DNA of 45,435 nucleotides from an uncultured Porphyromonadaceae bacterium. GTDB lineage: Bacteria; Bacteroidota; Bacteroidia; Bacteroidales; Muribaculaceae. Position 1 is the first letter of the stretch; every line of letters begins with the position of its first letter. This document shows positions 7,084 through 13,231 of the stretch, in pieces. The notes under the pieces are model-generated. The model was not told where the DNA came from. It did no database searches and saw only the letters and a list, made by a program, of their open reading frames with translations. The stretch spans positions 1-45,435 of the forward strand of contig CALAVE010000076.1 in NCBI GenBank assembly GCA_937892215.1, written 5' to 3'. Position numbers and translations under genes: made by a program.

Positions 7084-7464
7084 ATGGCTAATCTACAGAA
7101 GATAAAGACTTTAGCGCGCGAAAAAAATATTTCACTCGATACCCTCGCCAATAATCTGGGAATCACAGCGCAAGCATTATCCAAAGCAATACGCCTTAAC
7201 TCCACTAAAATAGAGACACTTGAGCGTATAGCGGAGCAACTGGGCGTGTCGCCGTGTGAGTTTTTTACCGATGCTACTTCTGCCACAGGTCAAGTCGTGG
7301 CTACCGAAGGGAGTATTGCCGTGAGCGGTAAACAAATTAAACTAATCGACCAGCAAGCGCGGCAGTTCCTCGCCAATCTGTCTAAGAAGGATGAGCATAT
7401 AGACCGGTTACTCGGCCAGATAGATAGACTACATACTATCATAGAGCATCTAACAGATAAATGA
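7084..7464 (+). CDS. CI/Cro-type repressor with HTH_XRE domain
   Basis: The protein has 126 residues. Residues 1-62 form a lambda-repressor-like HTH: LQKIKTLAREKNISLDTLANNLGITAQALSKAI, then STKIETLERIAEQLGVSPCEFF. The C-terminal part ends in an amphipathic, probably coiled-coil segment (KDEHIDRLLGQIDRLHTIIEHL), likely for dimerisation. No RecA-responsive LexA-type protease domain is present, so induction must work differently from lambda. It faces the leftward block across the 9-base palindrome and overlaps the next gene by ATGA. Confidence 0.85.
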   Translation: MANLQKIKTLAREKNISLDTLANNLGITAQALSKAIRLNSTKIETLERIAEQLGVSPCEFFTDATSATGQVVATEGSIAVSGKQIKLIDQQARQFLANLSKKDEHIDRLLGQIDRLHTIIEHLTDK

Positions 7465-7898
7465 AAGAGCGACTAAGGCAATTTATAGCGCACGTTACAG
7501 GCGGTAAGATGACCGAATTTGCCGACCTAATGGGTTGGTCGCCGCAATATCTTCATCGGCTCACAAGAGGTGGTTCTATTGGGGTGAGGCCGGTAGTTGC
7601 GCTACTCAGACGCTTCCCCGAACTTAATGCTCGTTGGCTGCTTCTGGGTGAGGGTGTAATGCTTGAATCGCGTAGCAATGCCATGCGAGCAAGGCTATAT
7701 CACTTGCTGGAACTTGAACGTTATATGCCTGTTATGGACGATGAGGAATTAGGTGATTTCTCCGCCGGCAGGGACGATTTTCCTGTTGAGACAATAGAAC
7801 GCTGGGAGAGGTTGCTTACGGCAGCTAATGCCGTACGGAATGCAAAAATCACGGACGCAATGGAGCGGTCCAAAATAACTTGTGGACATGTTGAATGA
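7461..7898 (+). CDS. Second repressor-like phage protein
   Basis: The protein has 145 residues. The N-terminal half (MKERLRQFIAHVTGGKMTEFADLMGWSPQYLHRL, GVRPVVALLRRFPELNARWLLLGEG) has the pattern of Bacteroidota phage repressors, in which an HTH is followed by a PELNxxWLLxGEG box. The C-terminal half is helical and of unknown role (LYHLLELERYMPV). It is translationally coupled to the CI-like gene before it and overlaps the next gene by 17 bases. It lacks a peptidase S24 domain. Confidence 0.72.
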   Translation: MKERLRQFIAHVTGGKMTEFADLMGWSPQYLHRLTRGGSIGVRPVVALLRRFPELNARWLLLGEGVMLESRSNAMRARLYHLLELERYMPVMDDEELGDFSAGRDDFPVETIERWERLLTAANAVRNAKITDAMERSKITCGHVE

Positions 7899-8181
7899 AC
7901 AATCTACACATATCGTTATACGTTTCTTTGAGGCGATACAACGCCTCATTGATGACAGGGTAATACGTGGTCGCAAGACTTTCACCTCGCGCTATGGCAT
8001 TAATCGGTGGAACTTTATCACGCTATCGCGTGAACCGAGTCGAAATATTTTTCAGGTCGGGTGGCTGGAGAACCTTGTACGCGACTACGGAGTGAATCCG
8101 ATGTGGTTGCTTACAGGGCAGGGCGATTTTTACACCCCCGAAAACGAAAAACCTGCAACAGACCTGCAAGCGGATAAATAG
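7882..8181 (+). CDS. Third repressor-like phage protein, short
   Basis: The protein has up to 99 residues from GTG at 7882; an ATG at 7888 is an equally good start. The segment FTSRYGINRWNFITLSREPSRNIFQVGWLENLVRDYGVNPMWLLTGQG repeats the HTH plus NPxWLLTGxG arrangement of the gene before it, so the two are probably diverged relatives. It ends just 40 bases before the tRNA-like sequence, which makes it the last gene of the element. The C-terminal tail is short and polar. Confidence 0.62.
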   Translation: MDMLNEQSTHIVIRFFEAIQRLIDDRVIRGRKTFTSRYGINRWNFITLSREPSRNIFQVGWLENLVRDYGVNPMWLLTGQGDFYTPENEKPATDLQADK

Positions 8182-8220
8182 TAATGTAGTAAGCGGCTGA
8201 GAAACAACCACCTATAACAG

Positions 8221-8290
8221 GAAGAGGCACGCCTGGAAAGCGTGTAAACGTCAAAAGCGTTTCGGGGGTTCGAATCCCCCTTACTCCGCA
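8221..8290 (+). tRNA. 3' part of tRNA-Ser(GGA), probable attachment site of the prophage
   Basis: The anticodon arm CACGC-CTGGAAA-GCGTG (8228-8244, anticodon GGA), a long class II variable arm (to 8263), a T arm GGGGG-TTCGAAT-CCCCC and the 3' acceptor strand TTACTCC with discriminator G are all intact. The 5' half is not: the sequence where GGAGTAA should lie (8201-8207) is GAAACAA, positions 8-9 read CC instead of starting with U, and the first D-stem pair is lost. This is expected where a phage has recombined into the 3' half of a tRNA gene and left the original 3' end behind. A decayed tRNA is the alternative. Confidence 0.72.
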
Positions 8291-8298
8291 GGAAACGA

Positions 8299-8336
8299 AG
8301 AGCCGGGTGCGATAGCATACCGGCTCTGATTTTTTT
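8299..8336 (+). terminator. Rho-independent terminator behind the tRNA-Ser sequence
   Basis: AGAGCCGG (8299-8306) pairs with CCGGCTCT (8320-8327), with extra pairing of TGC and GCA inside. It is followed by GA and a run of seven T (8330-8336). The position directly after the tRNA 3' end fits the original tRNA terminator. It also insulates the phage from the host gene at 8431. Confidence 0.85.
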
Positions 8337-8401
8337 GGGGGGATAAGTGGAGGGCAAAACGTAATTTAGCACTCGAAAGATTGGAAAAGTGTAGTTTTGA
8401 T

Positions 8402-8425
8402 ACACAAAATCGAACTATTTTGTGT
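8402..8425. promoter_or_regulatory. Inverted repeat directly before the DUF4143 ATPase gene
   Basis: ACACAAAAT (8402-8410), six bases, ATTTTGTGT (8417-8425): a perfect 9-base inverted repeat ending five bases before the ATG. A -7-like TAGTTTTG (8392-8399) precedes it, so the repeat would lie at or just after the transcription start. It could be an operator, or a hairpin masking the ribosome site. Confidence 0.45.
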
Positions 8426-8430
8426 AAAAT

Positions 8431-9768
8431 ATGAAAATAGAACGAGAAATAATCAAGACATTCAAGCAGTGGAAAGATTCACCCGACAGGAAACCGATAC
8501 TGCTAAAGGGAGCACGTCAGATAGGAAAGACGTGGGCGATGGAGACGTTTGGGCACGAATGTTTCGACTACTGTGTAAAGTTTGACTTTGGCCGTCAGCC
8601 AGAATTGAAATCATTATTTCAGACTACAAAATCGCCTGAGCGGTTGGTTAAAGAACTAACGCTTTATTGTGAGTATCCCATAGTAGCCGGGAAGACGTTG
8701 ATGATATTTGATGAGATACAGGAATGTGAGGAAGCGCTAAATAGCCTGAAGTATTTCTGTGAGGACGCACCGCAGTACCATGTTATCGCCACCGGTTCGT
8801 TGCTTGGTGTTGCTGTGAAAATGCGCAGAATGACAGTGCCTGTGGGGAAAGTGCAGGTGATGAAGATGTTTCCCGTTACATTCAAGGAGTTTCTTCACGC
8901 GAGTGACCCCAAGACCTATGAATACATAGAGTCATTAGACAAGATTCACCACTTGCCGGAAATAATCCAGAACAAACTTCGCACGGAGTATCGCCGTTAT
9001 CAAGTGTCGGGAGGAATGCCTGAACCGATAGTGGCGTTGCTTGACGGTAGAGGCGTGGGTGAAGTTGAAACCATTCTTCAGGACATACTTGACCTAGATG
9101 AAATGGATTTTGCTAAATATGTGGAGCCGAGGGAGGTAGCACGAATTCACGCCATCTGGCATTCGCTGCCCGCACAACTGTCGAAAGAGAACCGGAAATT
9201 CATCTATCGAGTAATCAGGAGCGGTGCCCGAAGCAAAGACTATGAGGACGCATTGATGTGGCTGGAGGACGCAGGCATGATATACAGAGTGCACAATATC
9301 AGTAACCCCGGTATGCCACTTTCGGCCTATCAAGAAAGTGATGCCTTCAAAGTCTATGCCTGTGACTGCGGCCTCTTACGCCGCCTTGCGCACTTGCCCG
9401 CATCGGTTGTAACCGATCCGATAGCAAATTACACAGAGTTTAAAGGTGCGATGGCCGAGAATGCTGTGCTGCAGTCACTCATGCCCTTGATGACGTCTCA
9501 AGTACCATACTACTGGACCTCTGACGGCAAGGCAGAAGTGGAGTTTGTAATACAATGGGGGGCACAGATAATCCCCATTGAAGTGAAAGCCGCAGACAAC
9601 ATTAGCGGTACCAGCCTTTCAGTGTATTTTAAGAAGTACCAGCCCCAATATCGTATCCGTTTTTCTATGCTGAACCTTCAGTTCAACGGTGGGCTACTGA
9701 GTAGCCCTTCGCCCCTGGCCGGATGGTTTGACAAGTTATTCGGTATGCTCCCCAAGGCGACCGGATGA
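8431..9768 (+). CDS. AAA+ ATPase with DUF4143 C-terminal domain
   Basis: The protein has 445 residues. Walker A is GARQIGKT (27-34) and Walker B is LMIFDEIQ at about 99-106. A sensor strand VIATGSLLGVAV follows, then FPVTFKEFL. The C-terminal 200 residues carry the DUF4143 pattern (CDCGLLRRLA, KGAMAENAVLQSL, YYWTSDGKAEVEFVIQWGAQIIPIEVKAA), whose E-V-D/E-F-V...IEVKA segment resembles a PD-(D/E)XK nuclease fold. The family is very common and often multicopy in Bacteroidota, and its cellular role is poorly known. It is monocistronic, stands next to the prophage junction and has a palindrome before its start. Confidence 0.85.
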   Translation: MKIEREIIKTFKQWKDSPDRKPILLKGARQIGKTWAMETFGHECFDYCVKFDFGRQPELKSLFQTTKSPERLVKELTLYCEYPIVAGKTLMIFDEIQECEEALNSLKYFCEDAPQYHVIATGSLLGVAVKMRRMTVPVGKVQVMKMFPVTFKEFLHASDPKTYEYIESLDKIHHLPEIIQNKLRTEYRRYQVSGGMPEPIVALLDGRGVGEVETILQDILDLDEMDFAKYVEPREVARIHAIWHSLPAQLSKENRKFIYRVIRSGARSKDYEDALMWLEDAGMIYRVHNISNPGMPLSAYQESDAFKVYACDCGLLRRLAHLPASVVTDPIANYTEFKGAMAENAVLQSLMPLMTSQVPYYWTSDGKAEVEFVIQWGAQIIPIEVKAADNISGTSLSVYFKKYQPQYRIRFSMLNLQFNGGLLSSPSPLAGWFDKLFGMLPKATG

Positions 9769-9796
9769 GAGTCTGAATCGAATGCTTTTGTGTAGA

Positions 9797-9828
9797 TTTT
9801 AGAGATTGGGAGAAAATGCGTAAATTTG
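9797..9828 (+). promoter_or_regulatory. Promoter of luxS
   Basis: TTTT at 9797-9800, a 20-base spacer and TAAATTTG at 9821-9828, which is a perfect Bacteroidota -7 box with a weaker -33. The expected start near 9835 leaves a leader of only about 12 bases before the luxS ATG. Confidence 0.55.
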
Positions 9829-9847
9829 TGACAAAGTTAAAATCAAA

Positions 9848-10342
9848 ATGGAAGTAATACAGAGTTTCACAATCGACCATACCCACCTGAAACCGGGTAT
9901 CTACGTGTCGCGCGAAGACAAGGGCTTCACCACATTTGACCTTCGCATCACCGAGCCTAACAAAGAGCCGGCCGTGGCACCGGCAGCCATTCACAGCATG
10001 GAGCACCTGATGGCCACGTGGTTCCGCAACAGTGCGGTTAAGGGCGATGTGGTGTACGTGGGTCCGATGGGGTGCCTTACGGGGATGTATATCATCATGA
10101 CTGGGGCATACAGTGTGGAGGATATGCGTCGGCTTACCATAGAGTGTCTGCAATGGATACTGACACAGGACCGAGTGCCAGCCACGGAGCCGGAGACGTG
10201 CGGAAACTTCCTGCTTCACGACCTGCCGATGTGTAAATGGGAGTGCGCGCGCTATCTGGACCGCTTGCAGCACGACTTCCACAGCGAGTACACAAAGTTG
10301 CAGGTGATGCTGGACGACGGCAGGGTGTTTGCCGACGCGTAA
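9848..10342 (+). CDS. luxS: S-ribosylhomocysteine lyase LuxS (autoinducer-2 synthesis)
   Basis: LuxS splits S-ribosylhomocysteine into homocysteine and DPD, the precursor of AI-2, in the cytoplasmic activated methyl cycle. The protein has the usual length (164 residues). The metal ligands are present as HSMEH (H49, H53) and C118 in TCGNFLLHDLP, and the catalytic cysteine is C76 in GPMGCLTGMY with E52 beside the ligand. The family form is GCRTG, so Arg to Leu at 77 is a small oddity in the active-site loop. The partner nucleosidase gene is not in the window. The gene is alone on its strand behind its own promoter. Confidence 0.93.
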   Translation: MEVIQSFTIDHTHLKPGIYVSREDKGFTTFDLRITEPNKEPAVAPAAIHSMEHLMATWFRNSAVKGDVVYVGPMGCLTGMYIIMTGAYSVEDMRRLTIECLQWILTQDRVPATEPETCGNFLLHDLPMCKWECARYLDRLQHDFHSEYTKLQVMLDDGRVFADA

Positions 10343-10408
10343 GGCAAGCGAAGACAACGCCAGGGTCGGCAATGGTCCTGTGGCCGTCAGAATAAAGATT
10401 TTTATAGT

Positions 10409-11179
10409 CTAAAGAGAGAAGGAGGCGGCAAGGGTGAAGCCCGGTTCGCCTCCGCGAGCCGTGCGCAGGTAGCCCATCTGGTTGCACAGGACGGTGGTGC
10501 GTCCCAGGCGCGTGCCACGGCCGGCGTTGTAGTGAGTGTGGCCGTAAATCCAGAAGTCGATGTCGCTGTGCGCGATGAACTCCTCAAGCGGGGCGATGAA
10601 CGCGCTGGAAGCGCCGTTTCCGGCGTATCGCGGGTCTTCTGAATTGATGGGGCAATGGTGCGTGACCACCACCTTGTGCCGTGCCGTGGAGGCCAGCAGA
10701 GCAGACTTGAGCCACACGAGACACTTTAGGTAAGCAGGTTCGTAGTCGGCTGCTGTGAAAGGCCGTCCGTTGAGCCGAATCAGTCGGCAGTCGGCCATAA
10801 TGCGCTGCACGTCATCGAAGTCGCGCTCGGGCACCGGAGCCCAGAGAGTGGTGAAGAAAAATTCCGTGTCGCCCAGCACCATGCTGCGGTTGCACAGATA
10901 CCTCACATGAGGCGCTTGTTTCAACTCAATGCCGCTGAGCGCCTGTGCCAGGTCGAAACCACCGTAGAACTCATGGTTGCCGGGGACGATGAAAGTCTCA
11001 GCGTACTGCCGGCTGCACCAGTTGAAGAAGTGGTGCGGATATCGCGAAGGGTCGCTCAGGACAGAGATGTCGCCGGCGAGCAGCAGAATGTCGCCGCAGA
11101 CCTCAAGCGGGTTCTCCTTGAGGCACGCCTTGTTCTCAGGGAACTCGAGATGCAGGTCGCTGGCATACTGAATCTTCAT
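10409..11179 (-). CDS. Calcineurin-type metallophosphoesterase
   Basis: From the ATG at 11179 (MKIQYASDLHLEF) the protein has 256 residues; an ATG 15 bases upstream is possible but adds residues before the first motif. All metallophosphoesterase signatures are present: DLHLEF (D-x-H), LLLAGDIS (GD), VPGNHEFY (GNHE), VVTHHCP (H) and WIYGHTHYN (GHTH). These bind a two-metal centre that hydrolyses phosphoesters. The substrate is unknown; this soluble branch resembles Ser/Thr phosphatase-like proteins of unknown target. It follows the aminotransferase gene closely (18 bases), perhaps co-transcribed. Confidence 0.87.
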   Translation of the reverse strand: MKIQYASDLHLEFPENKACLKENPLEVCGDILLLAGDISVLSDPSRYPHHFFNWCSRQYAETFIVPGNHEFYGGFDLAQALSGIELKQAPHVRYLCNRSMVLGDTEFFFTTLWAPVPERDFDDVQRIMADCRLIRLNGRPFTAADYEPAYLKCLVWLKSALLASTARHKVVVTHHCPINSEDPRYAGNGASSAFIAPLEEFIAHSDIDFWIYGHTHYNAGRGTRLGRTTVLCNQMGYLRTARGGEPGFTLAASFSL

Positions 11180-11197
11180 GGAGTCGCAGGGCAATGG

Positions 11198-12391
11198 TTA
11201 AGCGAGACGCGCCAGAGCGGCAGCGATGCGGCGTGCGGCCTCGATGATGTTCTCGTCGCTTGTGGCGTAACTGAGGCGTATGTAGCCCGGTGAGCAGAAA
11301 GCAGTTCCGCTCACGGTGGCCACGTGGGCTTCGTTAAGCAGATACATAGCCAGGTCGTCGTCGCTGCTGATAACCGTGTCGCCGAACCGCTTTCCGAAGA
11401 AAGAGCGGACCTCCGGGAAGACGTAGAACGCGCCTTGCGGGACGTTGACATTCAGTCCCGGAATCACTTTGAGCAAGTTCACAATCAGGTCGCGTCGCCG
11501 CTGAAATGCCTGCCGCATCTCTTCAACGCAGTCCTGCGGACCGAGGTAAGCCGCCTCGGCAGCCTTCTGGGCGATGGACGACGCGCCGCTGGTGTACTGT
11601 CCCTGAAGTTTGTTCACGGCCTTAGCGAGCCACAGCGGAGCGGCCACATAGCCGATGCGCCATCCGGTCATGGCGTAGGCCTTAGAGACACCGTTGATTA
11701 TAGCCACGCGGTCGCGAATCCCGGGGAACTGCGCGATGGACTCGTGGCGGCCAACATAGTTGATATGCTCATAGATTTCGTCGGCAATGACCATTATATC
11801 GGGGTGGCGTTCAATAACCTGCGCCAGAGCGCAGAGTTCGTCGCGCGAATAGATGCTTCCGGTGGGGTTTGATGGCGAGCAGAGGATAATCAGCCTTGTC
11901 CTCGGCGTGATGGCCTGTTCCAGCTGATTAGGAGAGATTTTGAAGTCCTGCTCAATTCCAGCCGGGACAGTGATGCTACGTCCGCCGGCCAGGTTCACCA
12001 TCTGCACGTAACTCACCCATGCGGGAGTGGGGATAATCACCTCGTCGCCCGGGTTCACAAGAGCCATCACAGTGTTGCACAGGGCATGCTTGGCACCGTT
12101 TCCCACCACAATCTGCTCAGGTGTGAACTCCAGCCCATTCTCAGAGAGAAGTTTGCGGCAGATGGCTTTGCGGAGCGAGAGGTAGCCCGGAACGGGAGTG
12201 TAGAACGAGAAATTCTCGTCGATGGCCCTGTGGGCGGCCTCCTTGATGTGCGCGGGAGTGAAGAAGTCGGGCTCACCCACGCTAAGGTTAATCACGTCCA
12301 CGCCTTGAGCCTTAAGTTCGGCGCTCTTTTGCGACATTGCCAGCGTGGCACTGGGTGCCAGCGACTGAACACGGTCAGAAATATTTGTCAT
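11198..12391 (-). CDS. Class I pyridoxal-phosphate aminotransferase, aspartate aminotransferase type
   Basis: The protein has 397 residues, the standard length of the subgroup I-beta/gamma aspartate or prephenate aminotransferases. Motifs in order are INLSVGEPDFFTP (N-terminal substrate loop), CSPSNPTGSIY (cofactor phosphate/Asn), ADEIYEHINY (Asp/Tyr contacting the pyridine ring), and GVSKAYAMTGWRIGYVA, which holds the Schiff-base lysine K237. A late RLSYA gives the carboxylate-binding Arg. It transfers amino groups between aspartate (or prephenate) and 2-oxoglutarate. Exact substrate preference cannot be read by eye. Confidence 0.9.
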   Translation of the reverse strand: MTNISDRVQSLAPSATLAMSQKSAELKAQGVDVINLSVGEPDFFTPAHIKEAAHRAIDENFSFYTPVPGYLSLRKAICRKLLSENGLEFTPEQIVVGNGAKHALCNTVMALVNPGDEVIIPTPAWVSYVQMVNLAGGRSITVPAGIEQDFKISPNQLEQAITPRTRLIILCSPSNPTGSIYSRDELCALAQVIERHPDIMVIADEIYEHINYVGRHESIAQFPGIRDRVAIINGVSKAYAMTGWRIGYVAAPLWLAKAVNKLQGQYTSGASSIAQKAAEAAYLGPQDCVEEMRQAFQRRRDLIVNLLKVIPGLNVNVPQGAFYVFPEVRSFFGKRFGDTVISSDDDLAMYLLNEAHVATVSGTAFCSPGYIRLSYATSDENIIEAARRIAAALARLA

Positions 12392-12453
12392 AGTTAAGAA
12401 TGCTTATTAGAATATGCTGTGTGAAATATATCAGAATTATAGGAGAGCGAGGC

Positions 12454-13161
12454 TTATTCCCGAGGCATGTATCGCGAGTGGTCGTCCGCGCTGGGCTTGG
12501 GAGGCTCGGGAGCCGGTGCGTCGGTGGTTGCGGAGCCTTCGTCGGCCGGTGTCGGCTCGCCCTCGGTAGGCGCGGGTTTGTGCTTACGCTGCCTGGTACG
12601 GTTCTCCAGTTCGTCCCATTCGTCCTTGACCTTGGAGCCGAGGTGCGAGATGTGTTTCTTTCCCTCAACGAACCCATGCTCCACCTGGTCGTCGATGAGA
12701 CGTTCCAGCCGCTCGTTGAACTTGAACGGCATCATGGAGATGATGGCCGAGAGCAGAGAGAGAATCACTAAGGCGAAACTCAGGTAGTAGCCAATGCCCA
12801 GACTCTCGATGGGGAAACCCTCGCCCAGGTCGATGCTCGGGACCACTTCCGGCTCGTGCATCAGTCTCATGTCGTGGTAGTTACCCGTGCGCACGAAGAA
12901 CGCAATCATAGCCAGGATGCACAGTGTGGAGGCGATTCCCCACCAGCGGTTCTTGAGACAATTGAAAGCGATGGCCGCGAATCCGGCCACGTAAGGCACG
13001 AGAACGAACAGCGTCTTGATAAGGCTGAAGTTAGCGGTGATGTTTCCGGCTGTGTATCTGAACCCAGTGAGAGGCTCAGGCATGAGCGCCACGTCGTAGA
13101 ACGTGAGGAACGTGTAGCAAATCAGCGCTATTACGAGCAGTATGTTAGTTATAGGTTTCAT
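12454..13161 (-). CDS. Four-helix inner-membrane protein of unknown function
   Basis: The protein has 235 residues. There are four hydrophobic segments, at about 5-25 (ILLVIALICYTFLTFY), 48-66, 75-90 and 124-145 (YYLSFALVILSLLSAIISMM). The cytoplasmic-looking C-terminus is charged and then Pro/Ala/Thr-rich (about 170-235), probably disordered. The loop before the last helix (PSIDLGEGFPIESLGIGYYLSF) looks conserved in the manner of small Bacteroidales membrane proteins, but I do not recognise a family. It is flanked by the NagB-like gene and the aminotransferase on the same strand. Confidence 0.72.
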   Translation of the reverse strand: MKPITNILLVIALICYTFLTFYDVALMPEPLTGFRYTAGNITANFSLIKTLFVLVPYVAGFAAIAFNCLKNRWWGIASTLCILAMIAFFVRTGNYHDMRLMHEPEVVPSIDLGEGFPIESLGIGYYLSFALVILSLLSAIISMMPFKFNERLERLIDDQVEHGFVEGKKHISHLGSKVKDEWDELENRTRQRKHKPAPTEGEPTPADEGSATTDAPAPEPPKPSADDHSRYMPRE

Positions 13162-13231
13162 TCGGTTCTCTTTTTAGTTTGCAATCAGGGCCGGCACCCC
13201 TCTCGGAGTCTCGGCCTGAAAAAATCATGAT

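Larger units (their letters stand above)
1..8290. mobile_element. Right-hand end of a temperate prophage or integrative element
   Basis: Everything left of the tRNA-Ser fragment reads as phage early genes. A compact leftward block has many stop/start overlaps of ATGA type and encodes recombination (annealing protein, YqaJ), an SSB-like protein, an SF2 helicase, a replication initiator, a DnaC-type loader and a RuvC-type resolvase. A divergent rightward block encodes repressor-like proteins, with an operator palindrome between the two. The element ends at 8221-8290 in the 3' part of tRNA-Ser. Integrase, structural and lysis genes are not in the window and would have to lie to the left, so whether it is a complete phage cannot be judged. 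Confidence 0.8.

Noticed and set aside
8130..8405. Minus-strand 91-codon frame across the tRNA-Ser sequence
   Set aside because: It includes the antisense of the tRNA T arm (SKGDSNPRNAF), a well-known false protein, and crosses the terminator.
9683..10372. 229-codon minus-strand frame opposite luxS
   Set aside because: luxS on the plus strand has all ligands and the catalytic cysteine; the opposite frame is a shadow.
13162..13231. Hairpin between the NagB-like and membrane-protein genes as a terminator
   Set aside because: Partial pairing around CAGG/CCTG exists, but the T run lies on the wrong side for the minus-strand transcript and the stem has mismatches.
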